This document shows, piece after piece, positions 15,791 through 26,351 of a DNA stretch of 64,000 bases. Source of the DNA: Janthinobacterium sp. 64 (lineage in GTDB: Bacteria > Pseudomonadota > Gammaproteobacteria > Burkholderiales > Burkholderiaceae_D). A program made the position numbers and the translations under genes. The notes below the pieces were generated by a model. It made no database searches and was not told the DNA's origin. It was given only the letters and a program-made list of their open reading frames with translations. The stretch spans positions 5,208,001 through 5,272,000 of the forward strand of contig NZ_PHUG01000001.1 in NCBI RefSeq assembly GCF_002813325.1, given 5' to 3'. Numbering within the stretch: the stretch's first letter is position 1; each line of letters opens with the position of its first letter.

Positions 15791-16897
15791 ATGTCTAAAA
15801 ATATCGGTCCAGAATACGTCCGCGCCATCGCCCCTTACCAGAGCGGCAAGCCGATCGCCGAAGTCGCACGTGAATTCGGCCTCGACGAGGCAGCCATCGT
15901 CAAGCTGGCGTCGAATGAAAACCCGTACGGCATGCCGGCATCGGCCAAGCAGGCGATGATCGCCGCCATCGACGACCTGGGCCGCTATCCGGACGCCAAC
16001 GGCTTCGACTTGAAAGCCGTGCTGTCCAAGCGCTACGACGTGCCGGCCGACTGGATCACCCTGGGCAACGGCAGCAACGACATCCTGGAAATCGCCGCGC
16101 ACGCGTTTGTCGAGCATGGCCAGTCCGTGGTCTACTCGCAGTATTCGTTTGCCGTGTACGCGCTGGCCACGCAAGGCCTGGGCGCGCGCCACATCGTCGT
16201 GCCCGCGCAAGCCTACGGCCATGACCTGGACGCGATGGCGGCGGCGATTGCCGACGACACGCGCCTGGTCTTCATCGCCAACCCGAACAACCCGACCGGC
16301 ACCTTCCTGACGGCCGCGCAGCTCGAAGCCTTCCTCAAGAAAGTGCCGGCGCACGTCGTCGTCGTGCTGGATGAAGCCTACAACGAATTCCTATCGGCCG
16401 AAGACCAGTACGAGTCGACGGCGTGGGTGCGCCAGTATCCGAACCTGGTGGTCTCGCGCACGCTGTCGAAGGCCTACGGCCTGGCCGGTTTGCGCATCGG
16501 TTTTGCCATCGCCCAGCCGGCGCTGACGGACCTGATGAACCGCATCCGCCAGCCGTTCAACGTCAACTCGCTGGCGCAAGCGGCCGCGATTGCCGCGCTG
16601 AACGACAAGGCCTTCCTCGAACAAAGCGCGCGCAACAACGCGGCCGGCTACCAGCAGTTCACGGAAGCGTTTGCGCAACTTGGCCTGGAATTCGTGCCGT
16701 CGCACGGCAATTTCGTGCTGGTCAAAGTGGGCGACGATGATGAAGCAGGCGCGCGCGTGAACCTGGCGCTGCTGCAGCAGGGCGTGATCGTGCGTCCCGT
16801 GGGCAGCTACGGCTTGCCGCAATGGCTGCGCATTTCCATCGGCCTGCCGCAGGAAAACGCCATCTTCATCGCCGCGCTGACGAAAGCGCTGGCCTGA
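15791..16897 (+). CDS. hisC: Histidinol-phosphate/aromatic aminotransferase
   Basis: A 368-residue class I/II PLP aminotransferase. Motifs include KLASNENPYGMP, ANPNNPTGT, LDEAYNEF, and SRTLSKAYGLAGLRIGF with the PLP lysine at residue 227. Placed between pheA and tyrA, it corresponds to the supraoperon copy known in other proteobacteria to act on imidazole-acetol phosphate and often on phenylpyruvate and 4-hydroxyphenylpyruvate too. A separate hisC may exist in the his operon elsewhere. Spacing to tyrA is 4 nt. Confidence 0.92.
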   Translation: MSKNIGPEYVRAIAPYQSGKPIAEVAREFGLDEAAIVKLASNENPYGMPASAKQAMIAAIDDLGRYPDANGFDLKAVLSKRYDVPADWITLGNGSNDILEIAAHAFVEHGQSVVYSQYSFAVYALATQGLGARHIVVPAQAYGHDLDAMAAAIADDTRLVFIANPNNPTGTFLTAAQLEAFLKKVPAHVVVVLDEAYNEFLSAEDQYESTAWVRQYPNLVVSRTLSKAYGLAGLRIGFAIAQPALTDLMNRIRQPFNVNSLAQAAAIAALNDKAFLEQSARNNAAGYQQFTEAFAQLGLEFVPSHGNFVLVKVGDDDEAGARVNLALLQQGVIVRPVGSYGLPQWLRISIGLPQENAIFIAALTKALA

Positions 16898-16901
16898 CGC
16901 T

Positions 16902-17810
16902 ATGACGACGCCTGCACTGAAAAAAATCGTCATCTTCGGCGTAGGCCTGATCGGAGGCTCGTTCGCGCGCGCCCTGAAACACGCGGGCGTGGTCGCCACG
17001 GTGGTCGGCATGGGCCGCTCGCCGGCCTCGATGGCGCGCGCCTTGGAGCTGGGCATCATCGACGAAATCGGCGGCGACATGGCCGATGCCTTGCATGGCG
17101 CCGACCTGGTGCTGCTGGCCGCGCCCGTGGCGCAGACGGGCGCCATTCTGGCGTCCATCGCGCCGCATCTGCATCCCGGCACCATCGTCACCGACGGGGG
17201 CAGCACGAAAAGCGACGTGGTGGCGGCCGCGCGCGCGGCGCTCGGTGGCAAGGTGGCGCAATTCGTGCCCGGCCACCCGATCGCGGGACGCGAGACGAAT
17301 GGCCCCGACGCGGCCATCATCGATCTGTATCAAGGCAAGAAAGTGGTGCTCACGCCGCTGGCGGAAAACGCCGCAGCTGACGTGGAACGGGTGGCGGCCG
17401 CCTGGCGCGCCTGCGGCGCCATCGTGCACACCTTGAGCCCCGAAGAACATGACAGGGTGTTTGCCGCCGTCAGCCATCTGCCGCATCTGCTGGCCTTTGC
17501 GCTGGTCGACGACATCGCCAACAAACCGCACGCGGGCCTGCTGTTCCAATACGCGGCCAGCGGCTTTCGCGACTTTACGCGCATCGCCGGCTCATCGCCG
17601 GAAATGTGGCGCGACATCAGCCTGGCCAACCAGCCGGCGCTGCTGCACGAACTGGACGCCTACCTGGCGCAGTTGACGACCTTGCGCGCCCACCTGGCCG
17701 CGAATGACGGCGCCGCCATCGAGGGCGTGTACGCGAACGCCCAGCACGCGCGCCAGCAATGGATCGAGGCGATTGAAACGGCGGAAATGCCGCCCGTGCC
17801 CACACGATAA
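16902..17810 (+). CDS. tyrA: Prephenate/arogenate dehydrogenase
   Basis: A 302-residue TyrA of the stand-alone type, converting prephenate to 4-hydroxyphenylpyruvate for tyrosine synthesis. The N-terminal NAD-binding motif is IFGVGLIGGSFARAL (about residues 9-23). LTDGGSTKSDV is represented here by VTDGGSTKSDV, then FVPGHPIAGRE with the catalytic-site histidine, and HLPHLLAFAL. No ACT domain is visible at the C-terminus. It is tightly packed between hisC and aroA. Confidence 0.93.
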   Translation: MTTPALKKIVIFGVGLIGGSFARALKHAGVVATVVGMGRSPASMARALELGIIDEIGGDMADALHGADLVLLAAPVAQTGAILASIAPHLHPGTIVTDGGSTKSDVVAAARAALGGKVAQFVPGHPIAGRETNGPDAAIIDLYQGKKVVLTPLAENAAADVERVAAAWRACGAIVHTLSPEEHDRVFAAVSHLPHLLAFALVDDIANKPHAGLLFQYAASGFRDFTRIAGSSPEMWRDISLANQPALLHELDAYLAQLTTLRAHLAANDGAAIEGVYANAQHARQQWIEAIETAEMPPVPTR

Positions 17811-17828
17811 ATACTCAAGGATTTCAGC

Positions 17829-19184
17829 ATGACCCAGACCAAGCACTACCCCCACCATATCGATTTGCAGCCGGTGATGCACGCCGAAGGCATGGTGCGT
17901 TTGCCCGGCTCGAAAAGCATTTCCAACCGCGTGCTGCTGCTCGCCGCGCTGGCCAAGGGTACGACGAAGATCATCGACTTGCTCGCCTCCGACGACACCT
18001 TCGTCATGCTGACGGCATTGACGTCGCTGGGCGTCAAATGGACGCAGGATGAGCTGACGGGCGACCCGGCCACCGCCCACCAGGTGCACCACGTGGAAGG
18101 CTGCGGCGGCGTGTTCCCGCACCACGAGGCGGACCTGTTCATGGGCAACGCCGGCACGGCGATCCGCCCGCTGACGGCGGCGCTGGCCGTGATCGGCGGC
18201 GATTACACCCTGCACGGCGTGTCGCGCATGCACGAGCGCCCGATCGGCGACCTGGTCGACGCGCTGAACGCCGTCGGCACGCAGATCGAGTACACGGGCG
18301 AGCAGGGTTTCCCGCCGCTGCGCATCCGCCGCGGCCACATTCACGCGCAGCGCATCGCCGTGCGCGGCAATGTGTCGAGCCAGTTCCTGACGGCCCTCCT
18401 CATGGTGGCGCCGTTGATGGCGCGCGACCATGCGGTCACCATCGACGTCACGGGCGAGCTGATTTCCAAGCCGTACATTGAAATTACCCTGAACCTGATG
18501 CGCCGCTTCGGCGTGACGGTCGAGCATGACGGCTGGCAGTCGTTCACCGTGCAGCCGGGCCAGCACTATCAAAGCCCGGGCACCATCCACGTGGAAGGCG
18601 ACGCCTCGTCGGCGTCATATTTTCTGGCGGCCGGCGCCATCGGCGGCGGTCCCGTGCGCGTTGAAGGCGTGGGGCGCGACAGCATCCAGGGCGACGTGCG
18701 CTTCGTCGAAGCCTTGCAGCAAATGGGCGCGACCATCACCATGGGCGAGAACTGGATCGAAGCCCGTTCGAACGGCGTATTAAAAGCCGTCGACATGGAT
18801 TTCAACCATATTCCCGACGCGGCCATGACGATCGCCGTGGCCGCCCTGTATGCGGACGGCACCAGCACTTTGCGCAATATCGCCAGCTGGCGGGTGAAGG
18901 AAACGGACCGCCTGACGGCCATGGCGACGGAGTTGCGCAAGCTGGGCGCGGAAGTGGAAGAGGGCGCGGACTATCTGCGCGTGACGCCGCCAGCGGAAAT
19001 TGCCGCCGCCACCATCGACACGTATGACGACCACCGCATGGCCATGTGCTTTTCGCTCGCCTCGCTCGACGGCGCCGCGCGCCGCGGCAACGAGATGCGC
19101 ATCAACGACCCGAAATGCGTGGCCAAGACCTTCCCCGAGTATTTCGCCGCGTTTGCGGGGATTGCCAAAGACACCCTGATTTAA
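17829..19184 (+). CDS. aroA: 3-phosphoshikimate 1-carboxyvinyltransferase (EPSP synthase)
   Basis: A 451-residue enzyme of the shikimate pathway joining PEP to shikimate 3-phosphate. Signature blocks are [35 protein letters not shown] (the GNAGTA of glyphosate-sensitive class I enzymes), [35 protein letters not shown] and [10 protein letters not shown]. Downstream cmk starts 15 nt later. Length is slightly greater than E. coli AroA (427) because of small loop insertions. Confidence 0.96.
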   Translation: MTQTKHYPHHIDLQPVMHAEGMVRLPGSKSISNRVLLLAALAKGTTKIIDLLASDDTFVMLTALTSLGVKWTQDELTGDPATAHQVHHVEGCGGVFPHHEADLFMGNAGTAIRPLTAALAVIGGDYTLHGVSRMHERPIGDLVDALNAVGTQIEYTGEQGFPPLRIRRGHIHAQRIAVRGNVSSQFLTALLMVAPLMARDHAVTIDVTGELISKPYIEITLNLMRRFGVTVEHDGWQSFTVQPGQHYQSPGTIHVEGDASSASYFLAAGAIGGGPVRVEGVGRDSIQGDVRFVEALQQMGATITMGENWIEARSNGVLKAVDMDFNHIPDAAMTIAVAALYADGTSTLRNIASWRVKETDRLTAMATELRKLGAEVEEGADYLRVTPPAEIAAATIDTYDDHRMAMCFSLASLDGAARRGNEMRINDPKCVAKTFPEYFAAFAGIAKDTLI

Positions 19185-19199
19185 TTGATTGCTCATACT

Positions 19200-19868
19200 A
19201 TGCCGACTTCCCACATCCCAGTCATCGCCATCGACGGCCCCACCGCTTCCGGCAAGGGCACGGTGGCGCACCGCGTGGCCGACAAGCTGGGCTTTCATTA
19301 CCTGGACTCGGGCGCGCTGTACCGCCTGACGGCCTTGAGCGCGCTGCGCCGCGGCACGGACTTGCGCGACGAGCACGCGCTGGCCAAGCTGGCCGAGCAC
19401 TTGCCTTGCCACTTTGCTAATGGCGAGATCCTGCTGGCGCAGGAAAACGTCACCGAGCAGATCCGTGCCGAAGAAGTGGGCAATACGGCGTCGAAGATTG
19501 CCGTGTTGCCAACCGTACGCCAGGCGCTGGTCAGCTTGCAGCTGGGCTTTCGCAAGACGCCGGGCCTGGTGGCCGACGGGCGCGACATGGGCACGGTGAT
19601 CTTCCCGCACGCCCAATTGAAGGTGTTCCTGACGGCCAGCGTCGAGGCGCGCGCGCAACGGCGCTACAAGCAATTGATAGACAAGGGTTTTTCTGCTAAG
19701 ATGGAAGACCTTCTGATGGATTTGCAGGCGCGGGACGAACGTGATACTCACCGTGCGATTGCGCCGCTGGTCCCCGCAGAAGGGGCGCATGTCCTCGATA
19801 CGTCGGAAATGACGGCAGATGTTGCCGTTGAAACCGTGTTGAAATGGTATGCAGCTGTAGCAAAATAG
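19200..19868 (+). CDS. cmk: Cytidylate kinase
   Basis: A 222-residue (d)CMP kinase. The P-loop is [11 protein letters not shown] near the N-terminus, followed by [15 protein letters not shown] and, later, [15 protein letters not shown] and [13 protein letters not shown] [17 protein letters not shown]. The ATG at 19200 ([13 protein letters not shown]) is chosen over a TTG at 19185. The cmk-rpsA pairing is conserved across proteobacteria. Confidence 0.95.
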   Translation: MPTSHIPVIAIDGPTASGKGTVAHRVADKLGFHYLDSGALYRLTALSALRRGTDLRDEHALAKLAEHLPCHFANGEILLAQENVTEQIRAEEVGNTASKIAVLPTVRQALVSLQLGFRKTPGLVADGRDMGTVIFPHAQLKVFLTASVEARAQRRYKQLIDKGFSAKMEDLLMDLQARDERDTHRAIAPLVPAEGAHVLDTSEMTADVAVETVLKWYAAVAK

Positions 19869-19986
19869 CGTGTTGTTGTGCTATGTGGTGCCCGTTGACG
19901 GCTCCTGGCCTGTCCGGGTGTGTCAAAAACCTAACCCAGTTTAAGTCGCATCGTGCGATCTCTGCTGGATAACCTGTGTGAACCCT

Positions 19987-21699
19987 ATGTCTACTGTTAC
20001 AACTAACGAATCTACCGGTATGGAAAGTTTTGCTGCGCTCTTCGAGGAATCGTTGTCGCGTCAAGATATGCGCTCCGGCGAAGTTATTTCCGCTGAAGTC
20101 GTGCGCCTCGACCACAATTTCGTGATCGTGAACGCTGGCCTCAAATCCGAAGCATTCATCCCTGTCGAAGAATTCAAGAACGACCACGGCGAACTGGAAG
20201 TCAAAGTTGGTGACTTCGTTTCCGTGGCGATCGAATCGCTGGAAAACGGTTTCGGCGATACCATCCTGTCGCGCGATAAAGCCAAGCGTCTGGCTTCGTG
20301 GCTGGCTCTGGAAAAAGCGATGGAATCGGGCGAAATCGTCGTCGGTACCGTCAATGGTAAAGTCAAAGGCGGTCTGACCGTGTTGACCAACGGCATCCGC
20401 GCATTCCTGCCGGGCTCGCTGGTTGATACCCGTCCTGTCAAAGACACCACCCCATTCGAAGGCAAAACCCTCGAATTCAAAGTGATCAAGCTGGATCGCA
20501 AGCGTAACAACGTGGTTCTGTCCCGCCGCGCCGTCATCGAAGCTTCGATGGGCGAAGAGCGTCAGAAACTGATGGAAACGCTGAAAGAAGGCACGGTCGT
20601 GACCGGCGTCGTCAAAAATATCACCGACTACGGCGCGTTCGTGGATCTGGGCGGTATCGATGGCTTGCTGCACATCACCGACCTGGCATGGCGCCGTGTA
20701 CGTCACCCGTCGGAAGTACTGACGGTTGGCCAGGAAATCACCGCCAAAGTCCTGAAATACGATCAAGAGAAAAACCGTGTTTCGCTGGGCGTGAAACAAC
20801 TGGGCGACGATCCTTGGACCGGTCTGTCCCGTCGTTACCCACAAAGCACCCGTCTGTTCGGTAAAGTAACGAACCTGACCGACTACGGCGCGTTCGTTGA
20901 AGTGGAACAGGGTATCGAAGGTCTGGTACACGTTTCCGAAATGGACTGGACGAACAAAAACGTTGCTCCTAACAAAGTTGTCCAACTGGGCGACGAAGTA
21001 GAAGTGATGGTTCTGGAAATCGACGAAGAGCGTCGTCGTATTTCGCTGGGCATGAAACAGTGCAAAGCCAATCCATGGGACGACTTCGGTGTTACCCATA
21101 AGAAAGGTGACAAAGTCCGCGGCGCGATCAAATCGATCACCGACTTCGGCGTGTTCATCGGCCTGGCCGGCAACATCGACGGTCTGGTGCACCTGTCCGA
21201 CCTGTCCTGGACCGAAACCGGCGAAGAAGCCGTGCGTCGCTTCAAGAAAGGTGACGAACTGGAAGCCATCGTTCTGGCCATCGACGTTGAGCGCGAGCGC
21301 GTTTCCCTGGGCGTCAAGCAACTGGAAGGTGACCCATTCAACAACTTCGCAGCCATGAACGACAAAGGCTCGCTGGTTACCGGTACCGTTAAATCGGTTG
21401 AGCCTAAAGGCGCCGTGATCCAACTGTCCGAAGAAGTTGAAGGCTACCTGCGCGCTTCCGAAATCTCGCGCGATCGCGTTGAAGATGCTGGTACGCACCT
21501 GAAAGTCGGCGACACCGTCGAAGCAATGGTACTGAACATCGACCGCAAAGCCCGTGGTATCCAACTGTCGATCAAAGCGAAAGACAACGTGGAAACCCAG
21601 GAAGCCATGCAGAAGATGGCAGCTACCGACAACAACGCAGCTTCGGGCACCACCAGCCTGGGCGCCTTGTTGAAAGCTAAGTTCGATAACAAGAACTAA
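19987..21699 (+). CDS. rpsA: 30S ribosomal protein S1
   Basis: A 570-residue protein of six S1 RNA-binding repeats; each later repeat shows the G-V/AFV-hallmarks ([65 protein letters not shown]). It recruits mRNA to the 30S subunit. ATG at 19987 ([10 protein letters not shown]) is preferred to GTG at 19978. The 118-bp leader after cmk may carry its own promoter and the translational autocontrol known for rpsA, though I identify no specific element. Codon use differs from neighbours (fewer GC-ending codons such as ggt, gaa, gtt), as expected for a highly expressed gene. Confidence 0.97.
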   Translation: MSTVTTNESTGMESFAALFEESLSRQDMRSGEVISAEVVRLDHNFVIVNAGLKSEAFIPVEEFKNDHGELEVKVGDFVSVAIESLENGFGDTILSRDKAKRLASWLALEKAMESGEIVVGTVNGKVKGGLTVLTNGIRAFLPGSLVDTRPVKDTTPFEGKTLEFKVIKLDRKRNNVVLSRRAVIEASMGEERQKLMETLKEGTVVTGVVKNITDYGAFVDLGGIDGLLHITDLAWRRVRHPSEVLTVGQEITAKVLKYDQEKNRVSLGVKQLGDDPWTGLSRRYPQSTRLFGKVTNLTDYGAFVEVEQGIEGLVHVSEMDWTNKNVAPNKVVQLGDEVEVMVLEIDEERRRISLGMKQCKANPWDDFGVTHKKGDKVRGAIKSITDFGVFIGLAGNIDGLVHLSDLSWTETGEEAVRRFKKGDELEAIVLAIDVERERVSLGVKQLEGDPFNNFAAMNDKGSLVTGTVKSVEPKGAVIQLSEEVEGYLRASEISRDRVEDAGTHLKVGDTVEAMVLNIDRKARGIQLSIKAKDNVETQEAMQKMAATDNNAASGTTSLGALLKAKFDNKN

Positions 21700-21716
21700 G
21701 ACTGCGGATACGGCAG

Positions 21717-22022
21717 ATGACAAAGTCCGAGCTGATCAACCGCCTCGCTGAGCGTTATTCTCAGCTGGTGGCGAAAGATGCGGAGTATGCCGTCAAGACC
21801 ATTCTCGATGCGATGACCAACGCCCTGGCGACGGGTCAGCGTATCGAGATCCGCGGTTTTGGCAGTTTTGCCCTGAACAGCAGGCCCCCGCGCATCGGCC
21901 GCAACCCGAAATCCGGCGACAAGGTGATGGTTCCTGAAAAACGGGTACCGCACTTCAAACCGGGCAAACAGTTGCGCGAGCGCGTGGACGCGATGGTCGG
22001 CCAGCCGATCATCGAGGATTAA
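21717..22022 (+). CDS. ihfB: Integration host factor subunit beta
   Basis: A 101-residue DNA-bending protein of the HU/IHF family. Key features are [14 protein letters not shown], the arm motif [22 protein letters not shown] with the intercalating proline, and [15 protein letters not shown]. It pairs with IhfA (not in window). It lies 17 nt downstream of rpsA, the universal proteobacterial order, and is followed by a strong terminator. Confidence 0.97.
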   Translation: MTKSELINRLAERYSQLVAKDAEYAVKTILDAMTNALATGQRIEIRGFGSFALNSRPPRIGRNPKSGDKVMVPEKRVPHFKPGKQLRERVDAMVGQPIIED

Positions 22023-22050
22023 TCGTCTGCTGGAAGGCGGAAAATAAAGA

Positions 22051-22078
22051 GCGGCGTCCTTGGATGCCGCTTTTTTTT
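22051..22078 (+). terminator. Terminator after ihfB
   Basis: Stem GCGGCGTC/GATGCCGC with one G-U pair and a CTTG loop, followed by eight T residues (22071-22078). It likely ends the serC-ihfB transcript. Confidence 0.9.
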
Positions 22079-22089
22079 GTTAATATGCT

Positions 22090-22215
22090 GTAGAGCACTG
22101 CTCAAACCTACTGCGCGGCGCGCTTTGCGGCCGGCGATGCTCACCGTACTTCAGTACGGTTGCGCTTCTCGGCCACAAATCACTGCCGCTCGCTACGGTT
22201 TGATCAGCACTCTAC
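22090..22215. repeat. Long palindromic element, family A, copy 1
   Basis: A 126-bp imperfect palindrome. The outer arms GTAGAGCACTGCTCAAACC (22090-22108) and its counterpart at 22197-22215 pair in 16 of 19 positions. The 88-bp core 22109-22196 matches the copy at 45858-45945 in 85 of 88 positions, and its centre is CCGTACTTCAGTACGG. It lies just upstream of lapA and could influence its leader. Confidence 0.8.
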
Positions 22216-22264
22216 GTTTGTGCCATGTGGCACGGGCATTTTTTTGTTCTTTCTGGACCTATCG

Positions 22265-22567
22265 ATGAAAATCATCTCCACCATCGTTGGCTGTGTTCTT
22301 TTCGTCCTGTTCTTCAGTTTTGCGCTGAAGAATGCGCAGGTTGTCGACCTGCATGTTTTCCTCAATTATGAAATTCGCGGCCCCCTGGTCCTGATGCTGC
22401 TGGGCTTTTTTGTCGCCGGCGCCAGCCTGGGCGTATTGGCCCTGACGCCGACCGTGTTCCGTCACCGCCGCGAAGCGACCAAGCAAAAAACCACCATTGC
22501 CGCGCTGCAGACCGTGGGCGTGGTCAGCAATGTCCAGCCGCAACCGGACAGCGTGAGCGCGCAGTAA
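22265..22567 (+). CDS. lapA: LapA-domain (lipopolysaccharide assembly protein A-like) membrane protein
   Basis: A 100-residue protein with two membrane helices: residues about 4-20 (ISTIVGCVLFVLFFSFAL) and 42-64 (GPLVLMLLGFFVAGASLGVLAL). The first is followed by KNAQVVDLHVFLNYEIRGPL, the LapA (YciS, DUF1049) signature. The C-terminal tail is cytoplasmic. LapA works with LapB in controlling LpxC turnover and LPS assembly. The ATG at 22265 follows a long palindrome, and lapB begins 46 nt after the stop. Confidence 0.87.
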   Translation: MKIISTIVGCVLFVLFFSFALKNAQVVDLHVFLNYEIRGPLVLMLLGFFVAGASLGVLALTPTVFRHRREATKQKTTIAALQTVGVVSNVQPQPDSVSAQ

Positions 22568-22613
22568 GCGGCGCCGTCGCTCCTATCTCTCTTACTCGAA
22601 TAAAAACAATCGC

Positions 22614-23789
22614 ATGGATTTTGAACTCTGGTGGCTCTTGGGTATCCCGGTGTTTTTCGCGCTGGGCTGGATTGCCGCGCGCGTGGACATTCACCAACTG
22701 GTGTCCGAATCGCGCAGCCTGCCGCGCAATTATTTCAAGGGCTTGAATTTCCTGCTCAATGAGCAGCACGACAAGGCCATCGATGCCTTCATCGAAGTCG
22801 TCAAGCTGGACCCGGAATCGGCCGATATGCACTTTGCGCTGGGCAATTTGTTCCGCCGCCGCGGCGAAACGGAGCGCGCGATTCGCGTGCACCAGAATTT
22901 GCTGGCGCGTCCGGACCTGCCGCTGGAACAGCAGGGCCATGCCGCCTACGAGCTGGGCATGGATTACCTGAAGGCGGGCTTGCTGGACCGCGCCGAAGAA
23001 ACCTTCAACAGCCTGATCGACACGCAATATGCGGCCCAGGCACGCCGCGCGCTGCTGGAAATTTACCAGCGCGAAAAGGAATGGCCACGCGCCATCGAAG
23101 CGGCCGTGGGCTTGCAGGAATCGGGCGCCGGGGCGCGCCAGAAGGAAATCGCCCAGTTCTATTGCGAACTGGCGCATGACGCGCTGGTGCACATGAAACC
23201 GGACGACGCCATGCCGCTGCTGGAAAAAGCGCTGCAGACGGACCGCAAGAGCGTACGCGCCACCATCCTGACGGGCGATGTGCTGCTGGCGCGCGGCGAC
23301 GTGGAAGGCGCGCTGACCACCTGGCGCCGCGTGGAGCAGCAAAGCGTGCCGCACGTGGCCCTGGTGGCGCAGCGCCTGATGGATGGCTACACCAAGGTGG
23401 GCCGCGCGCAGGAAGGCGTCAACCTGCTGCGCTCCTACCTGGAAGAGGCGTCGTCGATCGACTTGATCGAGGTGGTCTTCAAAGCCGTCATCGAACTCGA
23501 CGGAGTGGAAGCGGCGAAGCAGCTGGTCAGCGCCGAGCTGCGCCGCACGCCGACCCTGCTGGGCCTCGATAAACTGCTGGAAGCGCGCATGATGGATGCG
23601 CCGGCCGCCATCTGGTCCGAGCTGTCGATGGTGAAAAACCTCGTGCACGGCTACACGCAGAAGCTGGCCCGCTACCAGTGCAGCCATTGCGGCTTCAAGG
23701 CGCGCCAGTTCTACTGGCACTGCCCTGGCTGCAACAAGTGGGAGACTTACCCACCACGCCGCACAGAAGAGCTCAACGTCATGAATTAA
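22614..23789 (+). CDS. lapB: Lipopolysaccharide assembly protein LapB (YciM)
   Basis: A 391-residue protein with one N-terminal membrane anchor (WWLLGIPVFFALGWIAARVD), about nine TPR-like helical repeats (NEQHDKAIDAFIEVVKLDPESADMHFALG-type), and a C-terminal rubredoxin-like metal knuckle with CSHCGFKARQFYWHCPGCNKW. This is the full LapB architecture. In E. coli LapB is an adaptor that promotes FtsH-dependent LpxC degradation. Both CxxC pairs are intact. ugd and hldE1, also LPS or envelope-sugar genes, follow. Confidence 0.94.
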   Translation: MDFELWWLLGIPVFFALGWIAARVDIHQLVSESRSLPRNYFKGLNFLLNEQHDKAIDAFIEVVKLDPESADMHFALGNLFRRRGETERAIRVHQNLLARPDLPLEQQGHAAYELGMDYLKAGLLDRAEETFNSLIDTQYAAQARRALLEIYQREKEWPRAIEAAVGLQESGAGARQKEIAQFYCELAHDALVHMKPDDAMPLLEKALQTDRKSVRATILTGDVLLARGDVEGALTTWRRVEQQSVPHVALVAQRLMDGYTKVGRAQEGVNLLRSYLEEASSIDLIEVVFKAVIELDGVEAAKQLVSAELRRTPTLLGLDKLLEARMMDAPAAIWSELSMVKNLVHGYTQKLARYQCSHCGFKARQFYWHCPGCNKWETYPPRRTEELNVMN

Positions 23790-23792
23790 CCC

Positions 23793-23835
23793 GACACGCC
23801 ACCTTGCCTTAGTGCAACGTGGCGTGTCCTTGTTT
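23793..23835 (+). terminator. Hairpin after lapB, possible terminator
   Basis: A perfect 10-bp stem GACACGCCAC (23793-23802) with GTGGCGTGTC (23819-23828), a 16-base loop, then CTTGTTTG. The T tract is weak. Confidence 0.5.
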
Positions 23836-23867
23836 GCAGCATCCATATTTAGAAATACGGCACAACC

Positions 23868-25235
23868 ATGAAAATTACCATTATCGGCACCGGCTATGTG
23901 GGCCTGGTGACGGGCGCCTGCCTGGCGGAGCTGGGCAACGACGTCTTTTGCCTCGACCTGGACGCACAGAAGGTCGCCTTGCTCAATAGCGGCGGCATCC
24001 CCATCCATGAGCCGGGACTGGAAGAAGTCGTGGCGCGCAACCGCGCCGCCGGCCGCATGACCTTTTCCACCGACGTCGAGGCAGCCGCCGCGCACGGCGT
24101 GATGCAATTCATCGCCGTCGGCACGCCGCCCGACGAAGACGGCTCGGCCGACCTGCAATACGTGCTGGCGGCCGCGCGCGGCATCGGCAAGTACATGACG
24201 GACTTCAAGGTCATCGTCGACAAGTCGACCGTGCCCGTCGGCACGGCCGAAAAAGTGCGCGCCGCCATCCAGGGCGAACTGGACGCGCGCGGCGTGGCCA
24301 CCACGTTCTCGGTGGCGTCGAACCCGGAATTTCTCAAGGAAGGCGCGGCCGTCGAAGACTTCATGCGTCCTGACCGCATCGTCATCGGCGTCGATGCCAC
24401 GCCGGACGGCGAGCGCGCGCGCGAATTGCTGAAAAGCCTGTACGCACCGTTCAACCGCAACCATGAACGCACCTACTGGATGGACGTGCGCTCGGCCGAA
24501 TTCACGAAGTATGCGGCGAACGCCATGCTGGCCACGCGTATTTCCTTCATGAATGAACTGGCGAACCTGGCCGACAAGGTGGGCGTCGATATCGAGGCCG
24601 TGCGCCATGGCATCGGTTCCGACCCGCGCATCGGCCACAGCTTCCTGTACGCAGGTTGCGGCTATGGCGGTTCCTGCTTCCCGAAAGACGTGCAGGCGCT
24701 CGAGCGCACGGCGCGCGGCTATGGGCAGGAGTTGCTGATCCTGCGTGCCGTCGAAGCCGTCAACGATCAGCAGAAGCAGGTGCTGGGGCGCAAAGTGGTC
24801 ACTCGCTTCGGCGCAGACCTGACGGGCCGGCATTTCGCCGTCTGGGGACTGGCCTTCAAGCCGAACACGGACGACATGCGCGAAGCGTCGGCCCGCGTGC
24901 TGCTGGCGGACTTGCTGGCGCGCGGCGCCACCGTGGCCGTGTATGACCCCGTCGCGATGGCCGAGGCGCGCCGCGTGCTGCAACTGGACTTGACGCCGGA
25001 GCAATTGGCAAGGGTGCGCTTTGCCGACAGTTCGAAGGATGCGCTGCAGGACGCCGATGCGCTGGTCATCGTGACCGAGTGGAAAGCTTTCCGCAGTCCC
25101 GATTTCGAACAGGTCAAGGCGCGCCTGAAGCAGGCCGTGATCTTTGACGGACGCAACCTGTTCGAGCCGGCCGTCATGGCCGAGAACGGCATCGAATACC
25201 ACGGCATCGGCCGCTCGATCCTGACACGCGCATGA
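23868..25235 (+). CDS. ugd: UDP-glucose 6-dehydrogenase
   Basis: A 455-residue enzyme oxidising UDP-glucose to UDP-glucuronate for envelope polysaccharide. The NAD motif is [21 protein letters not shown] at the N-terminus. The catalytic cysteine lies in [28 protein letters not shown] and [11 protein letters not shown] follow. The stop overlaps hldE1 by 4 nt (ATGA), indicating coupling with heptose activation. Confidence 0.95.
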   Translation: MKITIIGTGYVGLVTGACLAELGNDVFCLDLDAQKVALLNSGGIPIHEPGLEEVVARNRAAGRMTFSTDVEAAAAHGVMQFIAVGTPPDEDGSADLQYVLAAARGIGKYMTDFKVIVDKSTVPVGTAEKVRAAIQGELDARGVATTFSVASNPEFLKEGAAVEDFMRPDRIVIGVDATPDGERARELLKSLYAPFNRNHERTYWMDVRSAEFTKYAANAMLATRISFMNELANLADKVGVDIEAVRHGIGSDPRIGHSFLYAGCGYGGSCFPKDVQALERTARGYGQELLILRAVEAVNDQQKQVLGRKVVTRFGADLTGRHFAVWGLAFKPNTDDMREASARVLLADLLARGATVAVYDPVAMAEARRVLQLDLTPEQLARVRFADSSKDALQDADALVIVTEWKAFRSPDFEQVKARLKQAVIFDGRNLFEPAVMAENGIEYHGIGRSILTRA

Positions 25236-26185
25236 GCGCCCAAGAGGTGACAGCCTTGACGGCGCCGGCCGCGCTGGCCCAGGTGCGCATGCTGGTGGTG
25301 GGCGATGTGATGCTGGACCGTTACTGGTTCGGCGATGTCAGCCGTATTTCGCCGGAAGCACCGGTGCCCATCGTGCGCATCGAGAAGCGCGAAGAGCGCC
25401 TGGGCGGCGCGGCCAACGTGGCGCGCAACGCGGCCGCGCTGGGAACGAAGACGAGCTTGCTGGGTGTGGTCGGCGACGACGAGGCTGGCAGCCAGGTCGA
25501 GCGCCTGCTCGAAGGGGGCGGCATCCACAGCTATCTGCAGCGCGATGCGGGCATTTCCACCATCATCAAGCTGCGCGTGATCGGCCGCCAGCAGCAGATG
25601 CTGCGCATCGACTTCGAGGATGCCCCCAGCGATACGGTGCTGCGCGACAAGCTGGCGCAGTTTAATGCCCTCTTGCCGCACTACGACGTGGTGGTCCTGT
25701 CGGACTACGCCAAGGGCAGCCTGGTGAACGTGGCCGAGATGATCAAGGCGGCCAGAAAGGCCGGCAAGATCGTCATGGTCGACCCGAAAGGCGATGATTT
25801 CAGCCGCTATGCCGGAGCGTCAGTGCTCACTCCGAATAAATCGGAACTGCGCCGCGTGGTCGGCAACTGGAGCACGGAAGCGCAATTGACGGAACGCGCG
25901 CAGCAGATGCGTGCGCAGCTGGGCCTGGACGCCTTGCTGCTGACCCGTTCGGAAGAAGGCATGAGCCTGTACACGGCCGACGAGGTGCTGCACATGCCGA
26001 CCGATGCGCGCGAAGTATTCGACGTCTCGGGCGCGGGCGACACGGTGATCGCCACCATGGCGGCCATGCTGGGCGCCGGCATGAGCCTGGGCGACGCCGT
26101 GCGTACGGCCAACCGGGCCGGCGGCATCGTCGTCGGCAAGCTCGGTACGGCCACCGTCACCCGCGACGAGCTGTTCCCGCAGTAA
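25232..26185 (+). CDS. rfaE1: D-glycero-beta-D-manno-heptose-7-phosphate kinase (HldE domain I type)
   Basis: A 317-residue PfkB-family kinase: [39 protein letters not shown], and the C-terminal [17 protein letters not shown] with the catalytic base Asp. The length equals the kinase half of E. coli HldE, and no adenylyltransferase domain follows, so a separate rfaE2 is expected elsewhere. It acts in ADP-heptose synthesis for the LPS inner core. The usual partner rfaD is not the next gene here. Confidence 0.92.
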   Translation: MSAQEVTALTAPAALAQVRMLVVGDVMLDRYWFGDVSRISPEAPVPIVRIEKREERLGGAANVARNAAALGTKTSLLGVVGDDEAGSQVERLLEGGGIHSYLQRDAGISTIIKLRVIGRQQQMLRIDFEDAPSDTVLRDKLAQFNALLPHYDVVVLSDYAKGSLVNVAEMIKAARKAGKIVMVDPKGDDFSRYAGASVLTPNKSELRRVVGNWSTEAQLTERAQQMRAQLGLDALLLTRSEEGMSLYTADEVLHMPTDAREVFDVSGAGDTVIATMAAMLGAGMSLGDAVRTANRAGGIVVGKLGTATVTRDELFPQ

Positions 26186-26197
26186 CGATGCTGTCTC

Positions 26198-26233
26198 ACC
26201 TGCGCCAGAGCGTTTGATCTGGCGCAGGTTTTC
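26198..26233 (+). terminator. Terminator after rfaE1
   Basis: A perfect 12-bp stem ACCTGCGCCAGA/TCTGGCGCAGGT with an 8-base loop, ending in GGTTTTCC. It lies 12 bp after the stop. Confidence 0.8.
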
Positions 26234-26351
26234 CTGCCGTTCCGCTGCCCCGTCTTGTCAACCGTATCACGTCACAGCCGTTAAAGCCGTTAAGGCGCTG
26301 TTCCTCCCTTGCGTTCGAGTCACCTTGAAACCACACCACGGAGAGATACCC

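Noticed and set aside
22077..22268. Short frame encoding RPAMLTVLQYGCASRPQ, repeated near 45880
   Set aside because: The similarity is fully explained by the shared DNA palindrome. Frames are embedded in a hairpin, lack start signals and have different ends.
25232..26351. Missing rfaD after rfaE1 as a sign of gene loss
   Set aside because: Split HldE enzymes and dispersed heptose genes are common in betaproteobacteria; rfaE2 and rfaD may lie elsewhere.
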